Source: Luteimonas sp. BLCC-B24 (GTDB lineage Bacteria > Pseudomonadota > Gammaproteobacteria > Xanthomonadales > Xanthomonadaceae). Taken from it: DNA of 64,000 nt. This document shows positions 18,691 through 26,977 of the stretch, piece by piece. A model generated the notes under the pieces. That model was not told where the DNA came from and made no database searches. It worked only from the letters and a program-made list of their open reading frames with translations. The stretch covers positions 124,001-188,000 of the forward strand of contig NZ_JAQQGN010000001.1 of the NCBI RefSeq assembly GCF_028550595.1. The letters are read 5' to 3'. Position 1 is the first letter of the stretch, and each line of letters opens with the position of its first letter. Position numbers and translations under genes: made by a program.

Positions 18691-19491
18691 TCAGTCCTGG
18701 GCGCGTTCCGGCTTGAGCAGAATGTCGATCGCCTTGCCGGCCGCCGCGAACGCGAACGCGCCGGTGATGTGCGTCGCGGCGCCGAGACCGCTGCCGCAAT
18801 CGAGGTTCAGCGCGGCATCCGGCCCGATCTGCGGCCGCAGTCCGCAGACCGTGCCGTCGGCCTGCGGGTAGCGCACGTTCTCCAGCGAATAGATCGCGGG
18901 CACGCCGAAATAGCGCTTCGCGCTCTTGGGGAAATTGAACTCCGCGCGCAGCTTCTTGCGGATCAGCGCGAGCATCGCGTCGTGCTCGGTGCGCGAGAGA
19001 TCGCGCACGCGCACCAGGGTCGGGTCGACCCGCCCGCCGGCCGCGCCGACGGTGATCACCGCGCGCTTCCGACGCCGGCACCAGGCGATCAGCTCGACCT
19101 TGCTGCGGAAGCTGTCACAGGCGTCCACCACCAGGTCGTAGCCGCGATCGAGCAGGTCGTCGAGGTTGGCCGGGGTCACGAATGCCTCCAGCGCGTGCAC
19201 CGTCATCGACGGATTGATCGCGCGGCAGCGCTCGGCCATGGCCAGCACCTTGCTGCGGCCGTACTGCCCGTCGAGCGCCGGCAACTGGCGGTTGGTGTTC
19301 GATATGCAGATGTCGTCCGCGTCGATCAGGGTCAGCGTGCCGACGCCGGTCCGCGCCAGCGCCTCGGCCACCCACGAGCCCACACCACCCAGGCCCACCA
19401 CCGCCACATGACGCTCGAGCAGGCGGGCGACCGTGCCCTGCCCGTACAGACGTTCGATTCCGGAAAAGCGTGCGCGTGCGTCGTCGTTCAT
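18691..19491 (-). CDS. tcdA: tRNA threonylcarbamoyladenosine dehydratase (CsdL/TcdA)
   Basis: 266 residues of the ThiF/E1-like fold. It uses ATP to cyclise t6A37 in tRNA to ct6A. The nucleotide loop GLGGVGSWVAEALARTG starts at residue 33, and LIDADDICISNTNRQ and VVDACDSFRSK are the E1-family signature strands. The end of the protein is a hydrophobic helix. Upstream on the minus strand TAAACT lies 6 nt before the ATG, suggesting a leaderless message. Assignment rests on the TcdA-specific DNCNRQ-like (here SNTNRQ) and YFGVPAIYSLENVRYP blocks. Confidence 0.93.
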   Translation of the reverse strand: MNDDARARFSGIERLYGQGTVARLLERHVAVVGLGGVGSWVAEALARTGVGTLTLIDADDICISNTNRQLPALDGQYGRSKVLAMAERCRAINPSMTVHALEAFVTPANLDDLLDRGYDLVVDACDSFRSKVELIAWCRRRKRAVITVGAAGGRVDPTLVRVRDLSRTEHDAMLALIRKKLRAEFNFPKSAKRYFGVPAIYSLENVRYPQADGTVCGLRPQIGPDAALNLDCGSGLGAATHITGAFAFAAAGKAIDILLKPERAQD

Positions 19492-19497
19492 GGGCGA

Positions 19498-19503
19498 AGT
19501 TTA
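19498..19503 (-). promoter_or_regulatory. -10 box 6 nt ahead of tcdA (leaderless start)
   Basis: TAAACT on the minus strand ends 6 nt before the tcdA ATG. A transcript started from it would begin at or very near the start codon. No clear -35 is seen. Confidence 0.4.
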
Positions 19504-19558
19504 GCGGCCGGGTCCCGGCGGCATGCTAAGTTCGCGCGCCATCCGGCTGGTCCCGCAC

Positions 19559-20014
19559 ATGTCGAGTCCCGATTCCGTACCGACGCCCCCCGCCTCCGCC
19601 GCGGCGCGGTACGCGGCGGTGTTCGTGACCGGGCTGGTGGTCGGCCTGTTCGCGCTGCTGGTGCTCCTGCGTGCGCTGGAGAGCCGCAGGACATGGGACG
19701 CGCACTATCCCAGCGCCGTCATGCATCTCTATCAGGCGCAACTGGCCCAGTTGCATGCCGCGCACGCCTCGGGAGACTGCGCCGCGCCGGACACTCGGCG
19801 GCGGTTGGAAACGATGCGGGCCGTGTCGAACGATCTCGAGCCTGCATTTCCGGCGTTGCGCGACCATCGACGCTTCGTCGGCGACGCGGACCGGATGCGC
19901 AGTGCGCTCGATCTCGCACTGGGTTCGCCACTCGACAGCTGCGCAGCCCTGGAGACGTCCTTGCGCGAGGTGGAACGCGCATGCAGCGACTGCCACCGGG
20001 ATTTCCGGAACTGA
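19559..20014 (+). CDS. membrane-anchored c'-type cytochrome-like protein
   Basis: 151 residues. A short polar leader is followed by one hydrophobic helix (about 17-38), then a helical periplasmic domain ending in CSDCH eight residues from the C-terminus. A single CxxCH at the extreme end of a four-helix protein is the hallmark of class II (cytochrome c') folds, where His is the axial heme ligand. An internal Cys pair (GDC, DSC) is also present. I chose ATG 19559; a 12-codon upstream ATG is possible. The heme assignment is inference from the motif and layout, and no redox partner is encoded nearby. Confidence 0.6.
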   Translation: MSSPDSVPTPPASAAARYAAVFVTGLVVGLFALLVLLRALESRRTWDAHYPSAVMHLYQAQLAQLHAAHASGDCAAPDTRRRLETMRAVSNDLEPAFPALRDHRRFVGDADRMRSALDLALGSPLDSCAALETSLREVERACSDCHRDFRN

Positions 20015-20209
20015 GCAGATTCCGGGCAGACCACGGCGGACGCGCGCCGTCCGCGTCCCCTGCTGAATCGCGCCTGCATCCGGCGAGCATCAGAGGGCCG
20101 ATGCCGGCGCAATTGCTGCGCTGTTCACACGCTGCTGCTTAGCGTCGACCCGGTCGGGCACACGCCCGCGTGGCCTGGCCCAGGCCGAACCAGCTCCCGG
20201 AGGATCGCC

Positions 20210-20692
20210 ATGAAACACCGTCTGCTCGCAACCGCGGCCATCGCCGCCTCCATCGCCCTTGCCGGCTGCGCCACGTCGCCGGGGTCTTCGTCGGGTTACG
20301 GCGGAGGTGGCTACGGCGGCGGCTACAACTCGCGTCCGGCCAACTGCTACGACTGCGGCACCGTGACACGCATCGAAGCCGTCGGCGGCAACAACAATCC
20401 CAATATCGCCGGCCCCCTGATCGGCGGTGTCGTCGGCGCGGTCGCCGCGAAGGAACTCGCACGCCGCAATACCGACAGCGAAGGCCGTCGCAACGTGGCC
20501 ATCGGTGCCGGCGCCGTCGGCGGTGCCGTCGCCGGCAACGCCATCCAGAACCGCGTGGAAGGCAGCGGGCAATACAACGTCCATGTGCGCATGCAGGACG
20601 GCCGCACCACCGTGGTCTCGCAGAGTGATCTCGGAGGCATCCGTGAGGGCTCGTACGTGCGCGTGCAGAACGGCCGCGCCTACGTCTACTGA
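20210..20692 (+). CDS. glycine-zipper lipoprotein
   Basis: 160 residues. The signal ends in the lipobox LAGC (Cys20), so it should be lipidated and, lacking Asp at +2, sorted to the outer membrane by the Lol system. Residues ~26-40 are a Gly/Tyr/Ser linker. Residues ~65-108 hold a glycine-zipper pair (GGVVGAVAAKELA and AIGAGAVGGAVAGNA). The C-terminal ~45 residues form a small beta domain. It resembles SlyB-like outer-membrane lipoproteins. GGAGG precedes the ATG. A strong terminator shared with the convergent cold-shock gene follows. Confidence 0.75.
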   Translation: MKHRLLATAAIAASIALAGCATSPGSSSGYGGGGYGGGYNSRPANCYDCGTVTRIEAVGGNNNPNIAGPLIGGVVGAVAAKELARRNTDSEGRRNVAIGAGAVGGAVAGNAIQNRVEGSGQYNVHVRMQDGRTTVVSQSDLGGIREGSYVRVQNGRAYVY

Positions 20693-20712
20693 GCGGGTCG
20701 CAACCACGTTGC

Positions 20713-20747
20713 AAAAAAAAAACCCGGCCGCGAGGCCGGGTTTTTTT
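20713..20747. terminator. bidirectional intrinsic terminator
   Basis: Ten A residues, an 8-bp GC stem (CCCGGCCG/CGAGGCCGGG region) and seven T residues. It has the U-run needed on both strands and sits between the convergent glycine-zipper lipoprotein and cold-shock genes. This is the clearest terminator in the window. Confidence 0.93.
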
Positions 20748-20766
20748 CGTGCGCGAGCCGCACTCG

Positions 20767-20976
20767 TCAGAGCGGCGTCACCGCGTCGGCCTGAAGACCC
20801 TTCTGACCCTGGACCACTTCGAACTCCACCTTCTGGCCTTCCTGCAGGCTCTTGAAGCCGGTGCCCTGGATGGCGCGGAAATGCACGAAGACGTCTTCGC
20901 CGCTTTCGCGACTGATGAAGCCAAACCCCTTGGCATCATTGAACCACTTCACCACACCTTGTTCGCGAGCTGCCAT
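20767..20976 (-). CDS. cold-shock domain protein (Csp family)
   Basis: 69 residues, one OB-fold. RNP1 is KGFGFI (residues 16-21) and RNP2 is VFVHF (29-33). Csp proteins bind single-stranded RNA/DNA and act as RNA chaperones in the cytoplasm. [20 protein letters not shown] is near-identical to the family consensus. A purine-rich GGAGAGAGGG ribosome site precedes the ATG. A promoter candidate with a palindromic spacer lies at 21016-21045. Whether this copy is cold-induced or constitutive cannot be told. Confidence 0.95.
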   Translation of the reverse strand: MAAREQGVVKWFNDAKGFGFISRESGEDVFVHFRAIQGTGFKSLQEGQKVEFEVVQGQKGLQADAVTPL

Positions 20977-21015
20977 GTTGCCCTCTCTCCCTGGAACTGT
21001 CCGATGTTTCGATCG

Positions 21016-21045
21016 ATAAAACGCCTGTCAGGCGGCTGGTTGCAA
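21016..21045 (-). promoter_or_regulatory. promoter of the cold-shock gene, palindromic spacer
   Basis: On the minus strand TTGCAA (21040-21045) and TTTTAT (21016-21021) are separated by 18 nt. The spacer contains the perfect inverted repeat CGCCTG-N-CAGGCG (21022-21034). The predicted transcript start is about 33 nt ahead of the ATG. The palindrome between -35 and -10 is a plausible operator, which is inference. Confidence 0.45.
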
Positions 21046-21235
21046 GGAGAACACGGGTGCGACGATGCAGCGGACCGGTGGGACGAGCCAACACGAATCT
21101 ACTCACGCAGGGTCACGAGTCACGGTGACCTTGACAAACACAGCGTCTGCAAAGTACCCCGGCATTTATGAAAATGCAATCGAGTTTCACCCCTGCCGTC
21201 CGGCCCTGTCGACGCGAGCTGAGTGCGGGCGGCGC

Positions 21236-21736
21236 ATGGAACTGACGGGACTCTATTACGTCATCGCCGCCCTCCTGATGCTGGTCGGAGTCGCCGGCGT
21301 GGTGTTGCCTGCGTTGCCCGGCCTGCCCCTGCTTTTTGCGGGCATGGTGCTGGCCGCATGGGCGGACGGTTTCGAGCGGGTCGGCACCGTGTCGCTGCTG
21401 GTGCTCGGCGCGATGACGGCCGTGTCCTTCATCGTGGATTTCTGGGCAACGGCGGTCGGGGCGCGGCGGGTGGGTGCCAGTCGCCTCGCGCTGGTCGGCG
21501 CGGTCGTGGGCACGTTCGTCGGCCTGTTCTTCGGATTGCCCGGCCTGTTCGCCGGCCCGTTCCTGGGCGCGGTGGCCGGTGAGCTGATCAGCCGGCGCAA
21601 CCTGCGGCCCGACGGGCTGGGCCAGGCGACCCGCGTGGGCTTCGGCACGTGGGTCGGCATCGCCTTCGGTGTGGCGCTCAAGCTGGCGCTGGCGGTCTCG
21701 ATGCTGGCGGTGTTCGCGCTGGCCTGGTGGTTCTGA
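21236..21736 (+). CDS. DUF456 membrane protein
   Basis: 166 residues, almost entirely hydrophobic. It contains the DUF456 hallmarks VLPALPGLPLLFAGM near residue 23 and a glycine-rich second half (GTFVGLFFGLPGLFAGPFLGAVAGEL). About four or five membrane helices are expected. The role is unknown. The ATG follows an AT-rich stretch (21160-21190). The MscS-type channel gene starts shortly after its stop on the same strand, so the genes probably form one transcript. Confidence 0.85.
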   Translation: MELTGLYYVIAALLMLVGVAGVVLPALPGLPLLFAGMVLAAWADGFERVGTVSLLVLGAMTAVSFIVDFWATAVGARRVGASRLALVGAVVGTFVGLFFGLPGLFAGPFLGAVAGELISRRNLRPDGLGQATRVGFGTWVGIAFGVALKLALAVSMLAVFALAWWF

Positions 21737-21773
21737 CGCCACAATGGCGCATGCCGACACGACCCCTACCCGC

Positions 21774-22937
21774 ATGAGCCCGGCCACCCGCGCCGCGGCA
21801 CCCGCCGCGCGCCGAACGTCGCCGCTGGTCTTCGTTCTCTGCGCGCTGTTGATGCTGGCGATGCCCGCGGCGATCGCCGCGCCGCCTTCGCTCGCGGAGC
21901 CGACCGCTGCGCCCGTGGAGGCCGCGCCCGCCCTGGATGCGGACGTCGATGTGCGGGGACGCTTCGACGCGGTCTACGACGAAGTCCGTGATCGCACGGT
22001 GCGGCTGATCGCGCATCTGCCCCTGCTGTTCGCCGCGGTGGTGATCGTGCTGCTGGCTGCCCGGCTGGGACGTCTGGTCTCGCAGCGCCTGCACTGGCTG
22101 CGGCTGCGGACACGCAATCCGTATCTCGATGGTCTGATGCGGCGCATTGTCCATGGCGTGATCCTGATCGCGGGTGTGCTGATCGCATTGGATCTGCTCA
22201 ATGCGACGGCGCTCGTCGGCGCCCTGCTCGGCTCGGCCGGCGTGCTGGGTCTGGCGCTGGGCTTCGCGTTCAAGGACATCGCCGAGAACTACATCGCCGG
22301 CATCCTGCTGAGCCTGCGCCGTCCGTTCGCGCCCGGCGACACCGTGCGCATCGACAGCTTCGAAGGCAAGGTGGCCGCACTCAGTGCACGGGACATGGTG
22401 CTGGTGACGATGGACGGCAACGAGCTCCGGTTGCCGAACGCGCTGGTGTTCAAGGCCGTCCTGCTGAACTTCACCAGTAATCCGCGGCGCCGGTTCGAGT
22501 TCACCTTCAACATCGATGCGGGCCAGTCGATCCGAAAGGCGCAGGAAATCGCCGTTGCGGAAATCGCCGGCATCGACGGCGTGCTGACCGAGCCGGCGCC
22601 GTCGTGGACGGTGGTCGAATTCGGCAGTGGCGGGACGGTGCTGCGGTTCTTCGGCTGGATCGACCAGCGCCAGTCGGATCTGGGCAAGACCCGGAGCGAG
22701 GCCATCCGCCTGGTCAAGGGTGCGTTCTGGCGGGCGGGCATCGAGACGCCGCGCACCACCAATCACGTGGTCTTGTCGCGCGCCGCGGATGATGACGCGC
22801 CGCCGCACCGGGTCGACGTCGAACCGGCCACCAGCATCGGCGTGGACACCTCGGTCAACCGGGACATCGACCTGCAGGTCGCCGAGGTCCAGAACAGCGA
22901 TCAGAATCTGCTCAATCCCAAGGAACCCACGTCATGA
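21774..22937 (+). CDS. MscS-family mechanosensitive ion channel
   Basis: 387 residues from ATG 21774. A signal peptide (RRTSPLVFVLCALLMLAMPAAIA) is followed by a short periplasmic segment, helices at about 85-105 and 118-145, and the pore helix TM3 with the glycine/alanine pattern ALVGALLGSAGVLGLALGFAFKDIAENYIAGI, which is diagnostic of MscS. The beta domain (RRPFAPGDTVRIDSFEG) and the C-terminal vestibule follow. It releases solutes under hypo-osmotic stress in the inner membrane. ATG 21744 in frame is an alternative start. Its TCATGA end overlaps the pldA start. Confidence 0.9.
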   Translation: MSPATRAAAPAARRTSPLVFVLCALLMLAMPAAIAAPPSLAEPTAAPVEAAPALDADVDVRGRFDAVYDEVRDRTVRLIAHLPLLFAAVVIVLLAARLGRLVSQRLHWLRLRTRNPYLDGLMRRIVHGVILIAGVLIALDLLNATALVGALLGSAGVLGLALGFAFKDIAENYIAGILLSLRRPFAPGDTVRIDSFEGKVAALSARDMVLVTMDGNELRLPNALVFKAVLLNFTSNPRRRFEFTFNIDAGQSIRKAQEIAVAEIAGIDGVLTEPAPSWTVVEFGSGGTVLRFFGWIDQRQSDLGKTRSEAIRLVKGAFWRAGIETPRTTNHVVLSRAADDDAPPHRVDVEPATSIGVDTSVNRDIDLQVAEVQNSDQNLLNPKEPTS

Positions 22938-24085
22938 CACTTTCCCGGGCCTGCCTGCCGCTCGCGCTCGCGGGCCTCACCACCGGTGCGCTGGCGCAGC
23001 CTGGACCGGCGCCGGCACCGACGCCGGCCAGCCTGGCGGCCTGTCTCGCGATCGAGAACGACGCGCAGCGGCTGGTCTGCTTCGACACCGCCACCGGCCG
23101 CCAGGCGCGACCGCCGGAAGTGGCCGACCAGCAGGCCGACGTGGCCCGCGAACTGCGCGCCAACCCGGCCGCGCGCGCGGATGCGATGGCCGAGCCGGCG
23201 CGCGGCAACGCCACGCTCTACGCGCACGATAGCCAGGCGCTGCTGACCGACGCCATCGCCAATGCCGGCCAGGGTTCGCTGCTCGACACCCGCTGGGAAC
23301 TCGCCAAGGATTCCAAGCTCGGCATCTTCAACCTGCGCGCCTACAAGCCGGTCTATCTGCTGCCGGTGTTCTGGAGTTCGAACGTCAACACCGCGCCGTC
23401 GTCTCCCAACCCCGACAACACCGTCACGACGCCGCAGGCACTCGACAGCCTGGAAGCGAAGTTCCAGCTGAGCTTCAAGACCAAGGCGCTGGAGAATCTG
23501 TTCGGCACCAACGGCGACGTCTGGATGGGCTACACCCAGAGCTCGCGCTGGCAGGTCTACAACACCGAGGAATCGCGCCCGTTCCGCGAAACGAACTACG
23601 AACCCGAAGTGTTGCTGGTGTTCCGCAACAACTACGGGCTGCCGGGCGGATGGCGCGGGCGCATGGCGGCGGTGGGTATCAACCACCAGTCCAACGGGCG
23701 CGAGGATCCGCTGTCCCGCAGCTGGAACCGGGTGGTGTTCAACGTCGGCTTCGATCGCCAGGACTGGGCCCTGATGCTGCGTCCGTGGATCCGGCTCTCG
23801 GACGGCAACGAGGACGACAATCCCGACATCGAGGACTACATGGGCCGCGGCGATGCCACGCTCACCCATGTGCGGAACGGGCACGAGTACTCGTTGATGG
23901 CCCGCCATACGCTGCGGGGCGGCGAACGCTCGCGCGGTGCGCTGCAGTTCGACTGGGGTTTTCCGATCCACCGCAACTTCCGCGGGCGCCTGCAGGCCTT
24001 CCACGGCTATGGCGAAAGCCTGATCGACTACAACCACAAGGCGACCTACGTGGGGATCGGCATTTCGGTGCTGGAAGGCTTCTGA
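22934..24085 (+). CDS. pldA: outer-membrane phospholipase A
   Basis: 383 residues. A cleaved signal (residues 1-21, LAGLTTGALA|Q) is followed by a ~90-residue N-terminal extension with a C-x-x-x-x-x-x-x-x-x-x-C pair (CLAIENDAQRLVC), then the 12-strand OMPLA barrel. The active-site block INHQSNGRED contains His251 and Ser253; the third residue (Asn) is expected in the following strand (RSWNRV). The calcium-dependent enzyme hydrolyses phospholipids that reach the outer leaflet. The start overlaps the MscS stop (ATGA). The N-terminal extension is longer than in E. coli PldA. Confidence 0.93.
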   Translation: MTLSRACLPLALAGLTTGALAQPGPAPAPTPASLAACLAIENDAQRLVCFDTATGRQARPPEVADQQADVARELRANPAARADAMAEPARGNATLYAHDSQALLTDAIANAGQGSLLDTRWELAKDSKLGIFNLRAYKPVYLLPVFWSSNVNTAPSSPNPDNTVTTPQALDSLEAKFQLSFKTKALENLFGTNGDVWMGYTQSSRWQVYNTEESRPFRETNYEPEVLLVFRNNYGLPGGWRGRMAAVGINHQSNGREDPLSRSWNRVVFNVGFDRQDWALMLRPWIRLSDGNEDDNPDIEDYMGRGDATLTHVRNGHEYSLMARHTLRGGERSRGALQFDWGFPIHRNFRGRLQAFHGYGESLIDYNHKATYVGIGISVLEGF

Positions 24086-24107
24086 GCCTCCGATCGTGAT
24101 CGCCGCC

Positions 24108-24630
24108 GTGCGGCGGAGGCAGGAGGCAGAAGGCAGGAGGCAACGTCGTACGAGGGCGCCGGTTTCGATCTGTGCCTCGCTGCTGGTGTGCTGCGCCGCC
24201 GCTGCGCAGACACCCGGCGCATGGCGTTGATGCCGCGGCACGCACGCGTTTCGTGGGCACGCACCGGTTGAGCCTGCAACGGATCGACCGGGGCAATCTG
24301 GACCGCGCCGGCTCGGTCGAAATCCGCGAGCGCGGAGCCATCCTCAGCGTCACCGGCAGCGAAGCACTCGGCGGGCAGTGTCCGGACATCCGCAGCCACA
24401 TCATCTCGGCCACGGCGGATGGCTTCGTGATCGAAGGCGCGATCACGACGCAGGTCGACAGCGTGGCCGGCGGCGCGCGGAGCACGCGCAGCGGCGCGAT
24501 GGAGTCCCGGACGACCGGCCGGTGTCAGGACTGGCGTCTGCAGCAGATGCAAAGCCCCTGCGACAGCACCATCGGCGACGTCGACCTCGACGTTCTCGAC
24601 ATCCGGGCGCTCGGCCCGGCGCACGGCCTA
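24108..24630 (+). pseudogene. frameshifted gene for an exported protein of unknown function
   Basis: From GTG 24108 one frame encodes a basic leader and a signal-peptide-like core (VSICASLLVCCAAAAQTPG) and then stops at TGA 24228. The next frame, opening with AWVDAAARTRF if one base is skipped near 24225, carries about 130 residues with strong GC-rich third-codon positions (THRLSLQRIDRGNLDR, QCPDIRSHIISATADG). It then runs without a stop into the antisense of the GST gene. This looks like an exported protein interrupted by a one-base insertion and probably missing its native stop. A heptamer array (24115-24142) lies in its 5' end. Sequencing error is the alternative. I do not recognise the family. 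Confidence 0.5.
24115..24142 (+). repeat. tandem heptanucleotide array (GGAGGCA)4
   Basis: Four adjacent 7-nt units, GGAGGCA, GGAGGCA, GAAGGCA and GGAGGCA, immediately after pldA. They lie in the leader of the broken gene. The 7-nt period recurs in two other unrelated-sequence arrays in this window. Confidence 0.85.
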
Positions 24631-25263
24631 GAGCCAGTCCTCGATGCCCTCGCGCCGACAGGCCGTCTGGAACGCGGGCCGGTCCTTCATGCGCCGGGCG
24701 AAGGCGGCGAGCTCGGGCCAGCTGTCACTGGGCCGCGGCATCGCGCGCGACCAGCGCATCAGCATCGTCAGCAGAAAATCGGCCGTCGACGGCACGCGGC
24801 CCAGCAGATACGGGCCGTGGACGGCCAGATGCGCGGCCACCTGGTGCCAGGCCGCTTCGATCTGCACGCGCGCGCGCTCGCGTACGACCTCGGTATGGGC
24901 TGGACCGGCGGGCTCGTCGGGATAGAACCACGCGCGGTAGGCCGGCATCAGCGTGTAGACGCCGAAGCAGACCCAGCGGTAGTAGTCGCCGCGTGCCGGC
25001 GTGCCCGCTGCCGGGGCGAAGCCGGCGTCCGGGTACAGATCGGCCAGATGCATCGCGATCGCGGCCGATTCGGTCAGCACCTGCTCGCCGATCACCAGCG
25101 TGGGCACCCGCCCCTGCGGATTGAGGGCGAGATAGGCGGGCGAACGCTGCTCGCCGGCCGCGAAATCGAGCATCTGCAGGCGATGCTCGATCTCCAGCTC
25201 GATCAGGAGCCAGTGGACCACCAGCGACGCGGTGCTCGGGGCACCGTAGAGCACGACGGACAT
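24628..25263 (-). CDS. glutathione S-transferase family protein
   Basis: 211 residues. The N-terminal thioredoxin-like domain opens with VVLYGAPSTASLVVHWLLIEL and has the cis-Pro block GRVPTLVIGEQVLTESAAIAMHLA; the C-terminal half is helical. The residue at the usual Ser/Cys activation position is Ser (PSTAS). It likely conjugates electrophiles in the cytoplasm; the substrate is unknown. The gene lies just downstream of the fumarase gene (61 bp) on the same strand and could share its transcript. It differs clearly from the two other GSTs in the window. Confidence 0.88.
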   Translation of the reverse strand: MSVVLYGAPSTASLVVHWLLIELEIEHRLQMLDFAAGEQRSPAYLALNPQGRVPTLVIGEQVLTESAAIAMHLADLYPDAGFAPAAGTPARGDYYRWVCFGVYTLMPAYRAWFYPDEPAGPAHTEVVRERARVQIEAAWHQVAAHLAVHGPYLLGRVPSTADFLLTMLMRWSRAMPRPSDSWPELAAFARRMKDRPAFQTACRREGIEDWL

Positions 25264-25324
25264 GGCGACTCCGCTCGGAAACGGGACTGCCCCGCCGACC
25301 CGATGGGCCGGCGAGGCGCGTGGA

Positions 25325-26845
25325 TCAGGCGATCTCGACCACCGGAATGCCGCCGATGCGCGCCTTCCACTCGCGCGGGCCGGTCTCGTGCACCGAGGTG
25401 CCGGCCGAATCGACCGCGACGGTCACCGGCATGTCCTGCACCTCGAACTCGTAGATCGCTTCCATGCCGAGATCTTCAAAGGCCAGCACGCGCGCGGCCT
25501 TGATCGCCTTTGACACCAGATACGCCGAGCCGCCGACGGCCATCAGATAGACCGACCGGTGCTTCTTGATCGCTTCGATCGCGGCCGGACCGCGTTCGGC
25601 CTTGCCGACCATGCCGAGCAGGCCGGTCTGGGCGAGCACCTGCTCGGTGAACTTGTCCATGCGCGTCGCCGTCGTCGGACCCGCGGGGCCGACGACTTCC
25701 TCGCGGACCGGGTCGACCGGTCCGACGTAATAGATGAAGCGCCCCTTGAGATCCACCGGCAGGGTCTCGCCGCGGTCGAGCATTTCGACCATGCGCTTGT
25801 GTGCGGCGTCGCGGCCGGTCAGCAGCTTGCCGCTGAGCAGCAGCACCTCGCCCGGCTTGAAGGCCGTGACCTCGTCCGGGGTGATGGTGTCGAGATCGAC
25901 ACGACGCGCGCCGGTCGGGTTGTAGGTCAGCTCCGGCCAGTCGGCCAGCGACGGCGGATCGAGCATCACCGGACCGCTGCCGTCGAGGGTGAAATGCGCA
26001 TGCCGGGTGGCCGCGCAGTTCGGGATCATCGCCACCGGCAGGTTGGCCGCGTGGGTGGGGAAATCCTTGACCTTGATGTCGAGCACCGTGGTCAGGCCAC
26101 CCAGGCCCTGGGCGCCGATGCCCAGCGCGTTGACCTTGTCGTAGAGCTCCAGTCGCAGCTCTTCGGCCCGGTTGGATGCGCCGCGCGCCTTGAGATCGAC
26201 GATGTCGATCGGCTCCATCAGCGATTCCTTGGCCAGCAGCATCGCCTTCTCGGCGGTGCCGCCGATGCCGATGCCGAGCATGCCGGGCGGGCACCAGCCG
26301 GCGCCCATCGTGGGCACGGTCCTGAGCACCCAGTCGACGATCGAATCGGACGGGTTGAGCATCGCGAACTTGGACTTGGCTTCCGAGCCGCCGCCCTTGG
26401 CCGCGACGATCACGTCGACCGTGTTGCCCGGCACGATCTTGACGTTGACCACGCCCGGCGTGTTGTCCTTCGTGTTCTGGCGCTTGCCGGCCGGATCGGC
26501 CAGCACGCTGGCGCGCAGCTTGTTGTCGGGATGGTTGTAGGCGCGGCGCACGCCCTCGTTGACCATGTCCTCGACCGACATCGTCGCGTCGTCCCAGCGC
26601 ACCGACATGCCCACTTCCAGGAACACCGTGACGATGCCGGTGTCCTGGCAGATCGGCCGGTGGCCCTCGGCGCACATGCGCGAATTGATCAGGATCTGCG
26701 CGATCGCATCCTTCGCGGCCGGCGATTCCTCGCGCTCGTAGGCGGCGGTGAGGTTCCTGATGTAGTCGACCGGGTGGTAGTAGCTGATGTACTGCAACGC
26801 ATCGGCGACGGACTGGATCAGGTCTTCCTGGCGGATCTGGCTCAC
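25325..26845 (-). CDS. fumA: class I fumarate hydratase (Fe-S)
   Basis: 506 residues. It hydrates fumarate to malate in the TCA cycle using an oxygen-sensitive [4Fe-4S] cluster. The three cysteine sites are in RPICQDTGI, GAGWCPPGMLG and MIPNCAATRH. GIGGTAEKAMLLAKESLMEP and KGRFIYYVGPVDPVREEVVGP are typical class I blocks; the C-terminal beta domain ends at GGIPVVEIA. I chose GTG 26845 (SQIRQEDLIQSVADALQ); a much longer upstream open frame is antisense to the PAS-GGDEF-EAL gene. An ATG 16 codons upstream is a weaker alternative. Confidence 0.95.
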   Translation of the reverse strand: MSQIRQEDLIQSVADALQYISYYHPVDYIRNLTAAYEREESPAAKDAIAQILINSRMCAEGHRPICQDTGIVTVFLEVGMSVRWDDATMSVEDMVNEGVRRAYNHPDNKLRASVLADPAGKRQNTKDNTPGVVNVKIVPGNTVDVIVAAKGGGSEAKSKFAMLNPSDSIVDWVLRTVPTMGAGWCPPGMLGIGIGGTAEKAMLLAKESLMEPIDIVDLKARGASNRAEELRLELYDKVNALGIGAQGLGGLTTVLDIKVKDFPTHAANLPVAMIPNCAATRHAHFTLDGSGPVMLDPPSLADWPELTYNPTGARRVDLDTITPDEVTAFKPGEVLLLSGKLLTGRDAAHKRMVEMLDRGETLPVDLKGRFIYYVGPVDPVREEVVGPAGPTTATRMDKFTEQVLAQTGLLGMVGKAERGPAAIEAIKKHRSVYLMAVGGSAYLVSKAIKAARVLAFEDLGMEAIYEFEVQDMPVTVAVDSAGTSVHETGPREWKARIGGIPVVEIA

Positions 26846-26977
26846 GGCGCTCAAGGCCTCTGGCTGGGGGCCGATAGTGTACCGTCCACGCATCGCCGCC
26901 CCCGGCTTCCAGCGGGCGCGCGCAGCCGCTGTGCACAGCGACCAGGCCGGCAGCCGGCCAACCAGGGCGACACGACG

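Noticed and set aside
24631-25503. 3' part of the plus-strand frame that opens in the broken gene
   Set aside because: It runs antisense through the GST gene, where coding bias belongs to the other strand; only the part up to about 24630 looks coding.
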